The notes under the pieces: model-generated
The model's database searches: none
Seen by the model: only the letters and a program-made list of their open reading frames with translations
What the model was told of the DNA's origin: nothing
DNA from: Isoetes taiwanensis
Taxonomy: Eukaryota > Streptophyta > Lycopodiopsida > Isoetales > Isoetaceae
Length of the DNA: 64,000 nt
Assembly (NCBI GenBank): GCA_021234155.1
Contig: JAJEKV010000025.1
Span: forward strand, 15,302,253 to 15,366,252
Direction of reading: 5' to 3'
Translations under genes and position numbers: made by a program
Part shown: in pieces, positions 10,984-21,177 of the stretch
Numbering within the stretch: position 1 is the stretch's first letter
Layout: each line of letters begins with the position of its first letter

Positions 10984-12186
10984 TAATGTCTTGGCATGTG
11001 TTTTTACTCGGCCTTTAACGTCCATACACACGTTGATATAGGCAAGATTAGATAATATTTGCTTTTGTAATTTTTTTGTTATTGAAATTTGTCTAATGAC
11101 AGTGTCATCAATCTATTAACTTTGCGTTTATCAATTTCAACAGAGAAAATAATGCTTTGTAACAAATGTGTTTGCTCTACCTCTAAAAACAAAATTTTGG
11201 AAAGCTGGATCCAGAACTTATGCTCAAAGTGTCACCCTTAGAAGTAGTTAAGTACACGAACAAAAAATAGGTACAAAAATACAGAACACAAAATTTTGTC
11301 CTAGCTCATTGACGTATTTTAGTTCATGATGGAACTCTAAATATACATCTCCACATGGCGCACATCACCAAGGGCCTAATATTGTACTTTGTTGGATACT
11401 CCCGTGATATCTTCACTTCTCCGGACCAGATAACATCTGGGGCCGGGTAAAAGTGAAATGCACAGGCGAGTCATTGATTCGATCGCCCGCGACGCCCTCC
11501 GCGACTATCAAACGTGTGAGACAACCCATCCCTAAGGTAGACTTCGTGTGATGGAATCAGATACGCCTCGAGGAAGGAATGATTTGTACACCCTAAAAAT
11601 GGGTTCCATTACATATTCCAACACATGTGAGTTCCTTTGCTACTAAGACACCAATTCATGCCGATTACGCGGTATGGTTTCTCATCCGAAAAAGAAGACA
11701 AATAATTGCACGTTTAGTCAAAGCACTACATTACCCAAAAGATAGATACATGCACTTTATCCTCCACCCACCTCTCTCAAAGCACATCTCACAGAAAACA
11801 CGTTCCTTGGATAGGCTTGATCAAAAGGAAGTCATCAATTAGTTGGATGAACTGCTCCAATTTGACAACCTCGTCGATGCAAAAATATATCCTTGAGCTT
11901 TCCAATAAGCTCCTCAATTTCCAGGCTTGCTACCCCATGCATATGAGCATGGTATTTTCGTTCCCAATCATACCATGACCCAAGAGCACGTGACGACAAA
12001 AATAACACTTAGCGTGATAACTCTTGTCACCTTTTAGGCATTTGGCGGCGTGGTGACCAAAGACACACCAAGGGGACCAAAATACGCACCATCTACATGG
12101 ATAAATAAGTAAGTAAGTACATAAGAAAAACATAAATAAAATAAAAGAAATCAATGAAAAAAAAGAGAAATCGAAAGTAGAGACAT
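10984..12186 (-). other. Probable Helitron 3' region; one Cys/His-rich frame, otherwise no gene
   Basis: Lies between the helicase C-terminus and the proposed 3' end, so probably Helitron sequence downstream of the helicase or later insertions. A minus-strand frame at 11930-12154 has a Cys/His cluster (CVFGHHAAKC, then HAKCYFCRHV, then GHG) that could be a zinc knuckle. It has no clear start and I cannot assign it. The rest shows nothing. Confidence 0.35.
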
Positions 12187-12722
12187 TTAAGTATTAGGCT
12201 CACAAGAGGAGTTCTTTGTATACAATATTTGTTGTATATCTTGATCGGTCGACGTCTCGGGCTTGCCTCTCCATCCCGATAGAATGAGTGCCTTTATGCC
12301 TTGGATTCCTTGAGCTCTCGAGAGTGCCACATAGAGTTGTCCGTGACTAAATCACTGGTTTGGCAAATACAAACCAACCACCCAGGACTTGTTGATTGTC
12401 ATGCCAAAGTCGAATGTAGCGGAAATTGCATGCGTTCAAATTGAAATGGAAGTTCTGCATTATTTGGCACCAACGGAATTCGAAATATGAACACTCTGCT
12501 CCCAATATTTTTTCCAGTGACAATCTCGGCATCTATAGCACGTCTTCCCAATGAACGTATGATGAGGCGAGTTCCATTGTAGAGTCCTTTCCGGGTAGAA
12601 ACTGACCTCAACAACATGACAATCATGCCAACCTTCAATGTCAATTGATGTGGAGGCATCCCACTCGGAGTTTGTGCATTCAAAAATTCAACAGGATAGA
12701 CCCCTGCATCATTCTCATCCAT
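12187..12722 (-). pseudogene. Helitron PIF1-like helicase, C-terminal part
   Basis: The minus-strand frame from 12722 contains YPVEFLNAQTPSGMPPHQL, LKVGMIVMLLR and NGTRLIIRSLGRRAIDAEIV. This is the signature of the Helitron Pif1-type helicase before motif V/VI. After a frame change near 12420 the sequence continues as FGMTINKSWVVGLYLPNQ, an in-frame stop, then FSHGQLYVALSRAQGIQG (motif VI) and a tail ending at 12187. Helitron helicases unwind DNA during rolling-circle transposition. Only about the last 170 residues remain; the N-terminal helicase motifs and the Rep/HUH domain are absent. Upstream on this strand lies a polypyrimidine tract, so the element is cut off there. Confidence 0.88.
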
Positions 12723-12774
12723 ATTTCGGCAGATCAGTAATAATCAACAGCGTGGGGCAACCACCCGGGTCATC

Positions 12775-13320
12775 CTCTCTCCTTTTTCTCTTTCTTCACC
12801 CTTTCTCTTTTCCCCTTTTTTCACGCCCTTTCATTTTTTCTCTTTTTCTCGTTCCCTTTTCCCAAGTTCTCTTTTTCCCTTTTCCCCCTCTCTTTTCCTT
12901 TTTACTTTTCTTTTTCCCATAGACTTTGCAACCTTTTCTTATTTTCCCTTACCTTTTTCTCCTTTTCTCACCTTTACTTCTTACCCTTCTCGCGGTGCTC
13001 TTTTTCCGTTCCCTTTCCCCCTCACCTATTCTATTCTTTTTTCTATTTTCTTTTATCTTTCCATTTTCCTTTTCTCCTTCTCTTTCCTTTTTCCTCTTAC
13101 CTTTCATAGTTTTCCTCTTCCCTTTCATAGTTTTCCCTTTTCCCTTTCATCGTTTTTCCTTTTCCCTTCCCCTTTTCTGTTTCCCTTTTCCCTTTTCCCT
13201 TTCATTCGTTTTCCTTTTCCCTTCCCCTTCCCCTTTTCCCTTTTCCCTTTTCCTTTTCCTTTTCCTTTTCCTTTTCCTTTTCCTTTTCCTTTTCCTTTTC
13301 CTTTTTCCTTTTCCCTTTCA
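12775..13320. repeat. Polypyrimidine tract, degenerate (CCTTTT)n
   Basis: About 545 bp of nearly pure C/T on the plus strand. At 13240-13315 it becomes a clean run of CCTTTT hexamers. Open frames through it (12926-13351) are Phe/Leu/Pro/Ser low complexity and not genes. Such tracts can form triplex (H-DNA) structures. It separates the Helitron helicase remnant from a LINE fragment. Confidence 0.9.
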
Positions 13321-13450
13321 TATTGAAGCCATAGTCAAGATGAAATTTTAGTTGAAGACACGCACACATCATCTCCACCATTGGTCAATCAAATCCTCTA
13401 ATCGGGTCCGGATTTGGGGGTGCGGTCCATTACACAACATTATAATATAA

Positions 13451-14365
13451 GATAGGATCAAGGCTTATCTGCAGAAGAACATCTCTCAGTATCAATCTGC
13501 CTTTCTGCCAAATCGATTCATTTTGGACAATTACATTACAGCTACGGAAGACCTCCATTGGAATAAAATATCCAATCAAAATTGTGTGCTTCTTAAGTTG
13601 GATTTTAAGCGTGCTTTTGATACAGTGAGATGGGATTTTCTAGACTTTGCTCTAACTAAATTTGGCTTTCATCCTAAGCTTAATTTGCTCATTCATGGTC
13701 TGAATATCAATTCAAATTCTGTTGTTATCCTAAACGGAACACCTTCCCAATTTTTCCCTTTATCTCGTGGTATGAGACAAGGTTATCCCCTTGCTTCCTA
13801 TCTGTTCTTAATTATGGCTGAAATGCTAACCAGGGCTATTCTGCACTTTCAAGATTCAGGAAGGATCACTGGTCTTAAAATGCCAAATAGTAATGATTCT
13901 CTCACCATCTCTCAATATACTGATGATACTTTTGCTTTCTTGGATGCTAATATCTCTAATATTGAATTCTTTCTTGAGACTATCAATCAATTCTCTGCTG
14001 CCTCTAGAGTTCATCTAAATTTGGCCAAACGCACTATTAGTGATGACAACAATCAGTCAAACCTTGCTAATATTAAAGTTCTAAACTGCAATCAAGCTTC
14101 TTTGTTGCTGGGAATGCCTCTCTCCTTAAATTCTTGCTTAAAAGGTCTCTGGCAACCTATCATTGATAGAATTAAGAGGCTTAGCTTTTGCAGGAAGGAC
14201 TCTTATTGCAAATTCTGTCTTGGCTAGCTCTCACATATACTTTTCTTCTGCTCTAGTTGCTTCAAAGTGTGTTTATATTGGGCTAGAGAAAATTATCAGA
14301 AGCTTCATATGGAAAGGATCTCACATGGTAAATTGGAACTCAGTAGCTAGAGCCAAGTATAGAAA
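13451..14365 (+). pseudogene. LINE reverse transcriptase fragment
   Basis: Begins in the RT fingers with QYQSAFLPNRFILDNYI, followed by LLKLDFKRAFDTVRWDFL (catalytic Asp region A), SRGMRQGYPLASYLF (motif B) and QYTDDTFAFLDA (motif C, 13912-13935). It then goes through the thumb to LIANSVLASSHIYFSSA and SFIWKGSHMVNW in a shifted frame (from about 14170). The family's usual first residues at the catalytic centre are FADD or YADD; this copy has YTDD. It lacks the endonuclease, the RT N-terminus and the zf-RVT tail, so it is truncated at both ends. It is the same family as the minus-strand element to its right (both have an SAFLPNR.ILDNYI line). Confidence 0.9.
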
Positions 14366-14738
14366 CAACAGAAATGGGAGGGGATGATAAATTAAGCAGG
14401 GAGGACGAAACATCAGGGAGATCAGAAAAAAAGTAGGTGGCAGTAAGGGGCATGGACTAGCAGGGTGCCGCAATCCAATTAATCTCTGCCCAAGAAGGGA
14501 TGAGCAGAAGCAATTCATTCAGAGGCCCAGAAGGACTCCAGCACAGGCTTCACATCTGCCTTTATGATAATAATATATAGAGTGCAGACAAGAAAATTGA
14601 TTCTTAGTAAGTAACCAATTATGAGAACCAATGAATTTATGGAGGATATGAGCATTATACACCTCCTTAAGCAGAAACTTGAGTCGGAAAGTAGTTCTAG
14701 CAACCTGATGAGGAGTATCGGAGTGGTGAATGGGTACA

Positions 14739-15712
14739 TCATCCGGAAGAGTGGTTCCCATGAACACCTGCACTACACTGTTCAAGAAGGCTGCAATCCA
14801 CAATAGAATTCGGATCACTCAGAGAGTCAAAGCGAACAAAGAAGAAGCTAGACTTGAAAGCCCCCCAAAGAAGCCAATCAGTATCAACATTCTCTAATTT
14901 TAATGCCTTTTGAGCTAAAGCACATCTGATAAGCTCGAATTGGAAGTTGAGCTTCATCCAGGTGAGATCACATTTCCTGTTTGCCAAAGCCACATTATTT
15001 CTATGTTTTCAGACAATCCATAAGGCCAATTGGAAGAGAGTAGTATTAACATTGGACTCCTGAAGTTGGAAAAATTGAGAAATTTTGGAAATGGAGTCCA
15101 AATCAAGAATTTTCATTTTAGGACCAATCTGGGACAACCATCTCCAGAAACCATGAATACTGGAGCAAGTGAAAATATGTAAAACCGATTCATCCTGGGC
15201 CTTGCAGAGAGAGCAGATAGGGTTGTGGATGGACTTAAAGTTCCTCTTAATCATATTAGTATTGCTCAGAAGGGCATTGTGGAGAACCAACCAAGAAAAG
15301 ACTTTGATCTTCAGACAGGAATAAGAATTCCAGCTGGAGGAGAGAGTCTTTTTGAAAATTTTAAGAGAAAGGCCCTGCCGAGAAGCATGCTTCTTATCCT
15401 TCTCAGGGAGGCAAGTGTGGTAAATTTTGGAAACTTTATAACTTCTTTTCGCTTTGAAAAACCAGTTAAGGGGGGAGTGACTCTCACCCTTACCATCCTT
15501 ACCCAGAAACGGGGAGTAAGCCAGAACCACATGCTTAAAGATGGATCTATGAGTGCCACTCCCACCCACTTTTTTTTTTTAATATCCTCCCAAGGGATCC
15601 ACGGGTCATTCTCACCAATCAGGTTCTTAACATATAGGATCTTAGCAGAGTGCCATTTCTTGTAGCAAGTGGGTTGACAAATAGCCATGGCAGTGTAAGA
15701 TGATGGGGCCAT
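14739..15712 (-). pseudogene. LINE ORF2 C-terminal region with zf-RVT
   Basis: 15712-15311 leads into 15569-15009, which carries WLVLHNALLSNTNMIKR then CSLCKAQDESVLHIFTCS and FWRWL. This is the Cys-rich zf-RVT module found at the end of plant LINE ORF2. After LALWIV an in-frame TGA replaces the expected Trp, then KHRNNVALANRK and a final helical stretch follow to 14739. The loss of a Trp codon to TGA fits C-to-T type mutation on either strand. The domain is present only in this copy, not in the plus-strand fragment. Confidence 0.8.
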
Positions 15713-15973
15713 AACAGGAGACCAAAATATAGATTTATCCCTAACATAATTGGTTAATTTGTCATGAATAAAATTCGGGGCTACTTTCTCCCAGGCCTTA
15801 AAGATATTCCTAAGCAGAGGGGAGGTATTGACAACACAGTCAAAATTATAAAAAGTAGAGGCTTAAAGTAGGGCTACCTAAGGTTTGCTCTTATTAAACT
15901 AGAATCTGATGAAGTCCATAACAGGGGATTGAAAGCTCGAGATAGCCTTCCAAACATTCTTGGCTCTTGGGAC

Positions 15974-17270
15974 TTAGGCTTGAAGGAAGAGAGATTTGCA
16001 TCCCAGACCACCAGATTTCCTGCTCTGAGCCAACTCATCCCAAGAGGTCAAGTGAGTTCCCTGGCAAATATACTCCCTGATACATTGTTCAATTTTATTG
16101 TAAGAAGCCTTGTCAGCAATCAGAGCAGAAGAGAAGTAGACATGGCTACTAGCTAGCACAGAGTTAGCAATAAGGATTTTGCCAGCAAGAGACAAAGAAC
16201 CTTTAAGAAGGAGAACTTTTTTCCGAATCCTATTAATCAGGGGTTGCCAAGCAACTTTAAGGGACATGTGTACTGCAAGAGGAAGTCCCAGCAGAGTCAA
16301 AAGTAGCCATCAGGGACATATTTAATGCCATGAGTGTTAAGATCAGGATAGGAGCCATCAGTAAGAATGGAGCACTTAGCAAAGTTGAGTTGAATCCCTG
16401 AAGCAGCCCTAAATGTACTAATGCAGTCCATAAAATTAGCAAAGTTGCTATTGTCGGCCTTGATCATAACAAAGGTGTCATCAACACATTGAAGGATGGA
16501 AAACTGTTTGCTGGGATCATGCATTTGAAGACCATGAAGAAGCCCCTTATTTTAATAAGAGAGCACCATCTTAGTGAGAATTTCAGCAGCAATTATGAAG
16601 AGATAAGGAGCCAGAGGGCAACTTTGCTTCACACCCCTTTGAATGGGGAAAAAATCACTTGGCACCCCATTAATAAGGACACAAGAAGTAGCATTTTGGT
16701 TAAGCCCCATAATAAGCTTAATGAGATAGGGGTGAATACCAATGTGAGCTAAGGATCTCTCCAGAAAAGTCCAAGAGATACAGTCATATGCCCTCTTAAA
16801 ATCAAGCTTAAGAAGAATGCAATTTTGCTTGGTCAACATGTTCCAGTGTAAGGCCTCATTAACAGCAATATAATTATCAAGAATGGACCTATTTGGTAAG
16901 AAGGCAGATTGACAAGAATTCCCTCTCTCCGAAGGTGGACCACAATTACATAGCAATAATTTTCGCCACTAATTTGTACATAGTAGTAGTCAAAGAAATA
17001 GGCCGCCACTCATTAGTCTTAATTGGGGTTTCATTCTTAGGAATTAGAGAAATGACTCCAACATTAAAAGTTGGATACAGAAACTTGGCTTGCCAAACCC
17101 CAAATTGGACATCCTTCATTATGTGCCAGAATTCCACAAAAAATTCTGGTTGGAAACCATCAATACCAAAACTCTTGCCATGCTTCATCTTTTTTCAAAA
17201 TTTCAAAATTTTCGAGGAGGTTTGGGACCTCAAATTCCATTCATCTTCCATGACTTTATTAGGGGACTAG
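15974..17270 (-). pseudogene. LINE ORF2 reverse transcriptase domain
   Basis: Read in four frame segments. 17188-16946 has GIDGFQPEFFVEFW, ISLIPKNE and WRPISLTTTMYKLVAKI. 16956-16552 has QSAFLPNRSILDNYI, LKLDFKRAYDCISWTFL and RGVKQSCPLAPYLFI. 16524-16297 has LQCVDDTFVMIKA (motif C as CVDD rather than YADD or FADD) and IQLNFAKCSI. 16300-15974 has LLGLPLAV, LAGKILIANSVLASS and GGLGCKSL. This is the whole RT palm, fingers and thumb in correct order. Several frameshifts and the altered motif C first residue mark it as decayed. Confidence 0.9.
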
Positions 17271-17299
17271 CCAGGTCAAAAGCTTGTTGAATTCTGTCA

Positions 17300-17755
17300 T
17301 CATCCACCATCAATTTTGAAAAGTTCAAGATAGAACTTATGAAAAGTGAAGCAATTTCTTCTCTCATATGTGCAAATGTAAACCCGGTCCGATTCCAACT
17401 GAGTAATTGAATTGTTGACTAATCTATTCCTGGCTACCCTGAAGAAAAGTTTGGAGCTCTCATGGTCCAGCTGATTATACATTTTAATCTTACTTCTAAG
17501 AGCCATACCTCTGACCTGGTATTCTTCAAGGGTCTTAATCTGAATTTCCAGTTGCTCCTCGTTCAGATGAAGGGAATCATCCGTGGGATCATTTTCAAGG
17601 AGAGAACTGACATCCTTTATCTGCTCCAAAAGGCTCGTCTTAGCAACCTTCCTTTCATGAGCAAGCTTTTTTCTCCATTGTTTTATCCAATTTTTAACTT
17701 TCTGCATTTTATCATTAAAGTTCTTCATGGACTGGTGCTGACCAATTTTGGGCAT
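17300..17755 (-). pseudogene. LINE ORF2 linker between endonuclease and RT
   Basis: 151 residues rich in Lys, Glu and Gln with helix propensity, including KKLAHERKVAKTSLLEQ and ESSKLFFRVARNRLVNNSI. The latter corresponds to the conserved 'S..FF...k.r...n.I..L' line before RT. It lies between EN and RT of the same minus-strand element and is out of frame with both. Confidence 0.75.
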
Positions 17756-17779
17756 GAAAACATAGAAGGATATGAAATC

Positions 17780-18568
17780 TTAGAAAAAGGTCTTCATCTG
17801 GAGAAAGGAGGTGTTAAACTTGAAAGGGGTGTTCTTGTCATTGAAACCAGATTTCAAATCCTTAGTATCAAGGAAATGTGGCTGGTGATCAGACATGGTA
17901 CTGGCAATATCACCAGTCACTATACAGTTATCCAACCAGCTAGCAGAATTGTGGATATAAAACCTATCCAGCATACAAAAGATTCTTTGATTACCTTTCC
18001 TCTTATTGCTCCATGAGAATTTAGTGTTCGAAGAGGGAATATACACTAAATCCTGGTTGGCCAACCATCCCTCCCAAGAGTACCTTTCGTTTTTTGACAT
18101 ATTGATTTTATTGCCTAATTTCGTATCACTATGGGGAGTATTGTTAAAGTCTCCAGTAACCACCCAATTATCAATATGCTGTTGTAAACTCATCCAGTTA
18201 TCAATTTCAGTCCACATAGACTCTTTTTCATAAGGGTCAGTAGAGGCATAAATGTTTGTGAATGCCACCTGGCAATCCTTAATGAGTAAAGTAACACACA
18301 GCCATCTATTGGAAGGGCTGATATAGGTACTGATCAACTTCTGGTTATAATAGAAGTTGGCCAGGCCACCCTTAGTACCATCTGCAAGGATATAACAAGA
18401 GGCCATACCAGGTCTGATCTATTCACCCAGATTAGCTGAGTAAAAAATGGGAAGTCTATGTTCTTGGATCATAATAACATCAGCCGTGAAGTCTCCGACC
18501 GAGGCAATAAAACGCCTTCTCTTGGTGGGCCCCTTAATGCCCCTCAAGTTCTAAGTTAGAATCCTCAT
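17780..18568 (-). pseudogene. LINE ORF2 APE-type endonuclease domain
   Basis: Starts at the ATG at 18568 with MRILT, an in-frame TAG, then NLRGIKGPTKRRRF. The stop sits where the family has a residue just before the catalytic Asn. QEHRL supplies the conserved Glu. A second in-frame TAG follows after SANLGE. From 18406 the frame is open: TGDFNNTPHSD carries the catalytic Asp/Asn pair and SDHQP (about 17878-17896) is the terminal SDH motif. The enzyme would nick target DNA for target-primed reverse transcription. All catalytic motifs remain, but the two stops make this copy non-functional unless they are sequencing errors. Confidence 0.85.
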
Positions 18569-18606
18569 AGGCAAACAAAGGAGAAAAGAGGGGGAAGGGC
18601 AGCCAA

Positions 18607-18960
18607 TCAGTAATTGAGTTTCCTCAACCCATGAGGTGAGGATTTACTTCTAGTGTTATATATATAAGAGGCACTCTCCTCATTGGCAAGGGACTTAGCT
18701 GGTGTCCTACCTTTCATTCTCTTCTTGATAGATCTGAGGGAGATATTAGAGATATCACGCAAGGGGCTACAACTAAGATCTTTCTCTGAATCAGGAACAA
18801 TTAAGTCCAGTTGTACTGATTCAATGGTATTATTTAGAACATCTAAGTTCTGCTGCAGAGCCTGTAAACCTTGCTCAATATTACAGACCTCAGTTTCCTG
18901 ATATGAGGATTTCACCAGATCATATTCAACAAGAGGGTAGAGCTCATCTTGTATGGAAGA
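18607..18960 (-). pseudogene. LINE upstream ORF (ORF1 end), coiled-coil region
   Basis: The minus-strand frame extends to 18607. It has a predicted helical heptad stretch (GLQALQQNLDVLNNTIESV) and a basic C-terminus (RSIKKRMKGR, then NTRSKSSPHG). It ends just before the endonuclease ORF start at 18568, a spacing typical of ORF1 and ORF2 in LINEs. ORF1 proteins bind RNA and multimerise. Here I see no RRM or CCHC knuckle, so only the C-terminal end may be present. The frame stays open to 19083 but from about 18960 it overlaps CACTA sequence, so that extension is not meaningful. Confidence 0.45.
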
Positions 18961-18984
18961 TGGAATTTCTTCCTCCCAATTACA

Positions 18985-20285
18985 TCTTTGGACGCGACCC
19001 AAAGAGTCATGTGCCTCCACCTGGCATGAAGAGATTATCCATATTTTACAACTTGGAGTATTGGTCTGAATTAAAGATTGCACATCTCCTGGATCCTATT
19101 TTTAAAAACATCAGCCATTCAATTTGGCGACATCTTACAGGAGATTGGGAAACTCTAAATGCTAGAAATGATCTAAAGGAACAAGGCATCAAAACGGAGT
19201 TGTGGCCGATCACAGAAGAAGGTAAAGCTCCTCACTTTCGTCGAGGTCCTTGGGTATTGAAAAGGGATGAACTCAAACAAGTAAAAGCGTCTATTAAAAC
19301 TCTACGCACTCCAACTGGGTACGGGTCTTCTCTTAGAAGGGCCTTCACAAAAGATGGGGATCTTACTGGCTTAAAATCACATGATTGGCACAAGTTCCTA
19401 CAGGTACGCATAAAAGTATGAAGAATATGCATGACTGCAAGACTAAATAGATGAGTTTGTGTATGCTTGTTTATGGCTAATTTCATATTTTATTTATTTA
19501 CAGCATATCCTGCCATGCGCTTTAGAGAATTGCCTGACACCTTCTATCCGAAAGGTCATCTATAGACTTGCCAGTTTCTCCAGGTGGATTTCTTCTAAAC
19601 AAATCATAGCTGCTGATATCCCAACCATGGAAATAGAGATTGCAGAGATATTATGCCAATTGGAGCATCTATTTCCCACTAGTTTTTTTGATCTTCAGGT
19701 ATGTTGACTTGATGGATTAAATTTCATCTTTGGTGACCTCAGATATCTTTGAATGTGATCATTAGGTACATCTTTTGGTGCATTTGCCACAAGAAATAAT
19801 GCTTGTGGGTCCAAACCCTTCTAGATGGATGTTCTTTTTAGAGAGATATATGAAGGTACCGAAGGCTTTGTCGCGTCCGGATGGCAAGGCCCGAGGGATG
19901 TATAGCGTGAAGGACATCTTATTCAAGAGACATTATTTTTCTTGACGGATGCCACCACATCTATAGATCCAAATGCACCAAAGATTTGGAAGAAGGAGAC
20001 CCTAATTGGTTAGAAGGTGAAGTCTTGCAAGGTTTGGGTAAGCAAACGAAAGGTTAAGCGAAAGAGATGTTTGAAGGCATAAATAAATTCGTCTTAAACA
20101 ATGCGGATGGCCTTGTTAGATGGGTGGAATTGTACAAAGTTGAGAAGGCACAAAGAGATAGTGACAGGGAGAGCATATGCTATAAAAATCGCCGAGGACG
20201 GCATAGAAGAGTACGTTACCACAGATTAAGGCTCCTACGATACACCACCCCATTGGTGGTTGTCAGCAAAGCTTTTGGAAGCTAA
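18985..20285 (+). pseudogene. CACTA (En/Spm) TNP2-type transposase, C-terminal part with DUF4218
   Basis: Starts in mid-protein with PPPGMKRLSIFYNLEYW, followed by the conserved line GLKSHDWHKFLQ. Two introns with GT..AG ends fit the family reading. Intron 19404-19503 joins KFLQ to HILPCALENCL. Intron 19699-19765 joins SFFDLQ to VHLLVHLPQEI and GPNPSRWMFFLERYMKV. The latter is the DUF4218 core (family pattern: 'FFD.mvHL..HL..E....Gpv..RWmyp.ERym..lK'). Beyond 19940 the frame is lost, although FEGINKFVLNNADGLVRWV (20067 on) still matches the following segment. The N-terminal catalytic part is missing; the LINE at 14.4-19.0 kb begins where it should be. Confidence 0.85.
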
Positions 20286-20433
20286 AGACAACGGAGAAAA
20301 CATTCAGGAGGATGACCTCAACATTGCATTCGGTTGTAATAGATCCGTAAGTTTCTATACGTTGATGTTGTTAATCGCTTTTGCATTCAATAAGCATCCC
20401 GCAAGTGCCACATTTTGATATTATTTATCAATC

Positions 20434-21177
20434 TTGCAGGCTAGATTTCATAATTCAATGTGGGCATATGGCCAGCATTTTCGAATTGATGGCATTGACA
20501 AAGCTCGGGTCACTTTTGATTCTGGAATAATTGCCTCGTTTAACCAGAAGAGTCAATCAAGTGCTAGGGATATTAATCCTATTGATGGAGAGCTTGAATA
20601 TGTTGGGGTTATTACTGATATTATTGATGTTGATTTTCGTTCATTTCAACAGACTATACTAAAAGCCAAATGGTTGAAGCCCCTATACCGTGGAAGAAAT
20701 CAAACAGTGCGACGACATCCATCTGGCTTTTTTGAAGTTGATTCAACTCATGTATTGGTAGATGTAAGTGAACCATTTGTATATCCACATCAAGTTCAAC
20801 AAGTCTTTTTCCATGTCAACCCTGAAAACAATGCATGGTGGATTGTAATCCCTACGGAACCAACGTCCCATCGACATATTTCCAACACAATCCATGAGGA
20901 CGAAGGGAAGGAGCAAGAGGAAGAGGTAGAGCATGAGCAAGAGCATGAGCAAGAGCAAGAATTGGAATTTGTAGAGCCACGGACTATAGAAGACTATGAA
21001 GGAGCAAGCAATGAAGAACTGAGATCACCGATGCACTCTCCAATAGTGGACGAAGATTATATTGATGACGAGGAAGAAGATATTGAGCTTCAAATGCCAA
21101 ATATGCGACGCAAGCTTCTTTTACAACTAGATGATGATGAATGGGAGGACATTCAACATGATTTATTGGATGAATAA
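20434..21177 (+). CDS. DUF4216 protein of CACTA transposon, intact frame
   Basis: An uninterrupted 247-codon frame preceded by a plausible acceptor (TCTTGCAG at about 20433-20440), so probably a 3' exon rather than a complete gene. Residues about 25-150 match DUF4216: NPIDGELEYVGVITDIIDVD, then a Trp-Leu-containing strand and VSEPFVYPHQVQQVFFHVNP. DUF4216 commonly follows DUF4218 in TNP2-type elements; its biochemical role is unknown to me. After residue 150 comes an acidic tail (EQEEEVEHEQEHEQEQELE, then DDEEEDIELQ). The DUF4218 part next door is frame-broken, so this intact exon stands out. Ends at TAA 21175-21177. Confidence 0.8.
   Translation: MQARFHNSMWAYGQHFRIDGIDKARVTFDSGIIASFNQKSQSSARDINPIDGELEYVGVITDIIDVDFRSFQQTILKAKWLKPLYRGRNQTVRRHPSGFFEVDSTHVLVDVSEPFVYPHQVQQVFFHVNPENNAWWIVIPTEPTSHRHISNTIHEDEGKEQEEEVEHEQEHEQEQELEFVEPRTIEDYEGASNEELRSPMHSPIVDEDYIDDEEEDIELQMPNMRRKLLLQLDDDEWEDIQHDLLDE

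Larger units (their letters stand above)
14390..18990 (-). mobile_element. Near-complete but decayed LINE (L1-type non-LTR retrotransposon)
   Basis: On the minus strand the order is the end of an upstream ORF (18960-18607), APE endonuclease (18568-17780), linker (17755-17300), RT (17270-15974) and zf-RVT tail (15712-14739). This is the domain order of plant L1-type LINEs. Frames change at least six times and there are in-frame stops. The 5' end lies against CACTA transposase sequence near 18950-19010, as for a 5'-truncated insertion into that element. The 3' end meets the plus-strand LINE fragment near 14390. I cannot see a clear poly(A) tail or target duplication. Confidence 0.85.

Noticed and set aside
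12926..13351. 141-codon Phe/Leu/Pro-rich frame
   Set aside because: Translation of the polypyrimidine tract.
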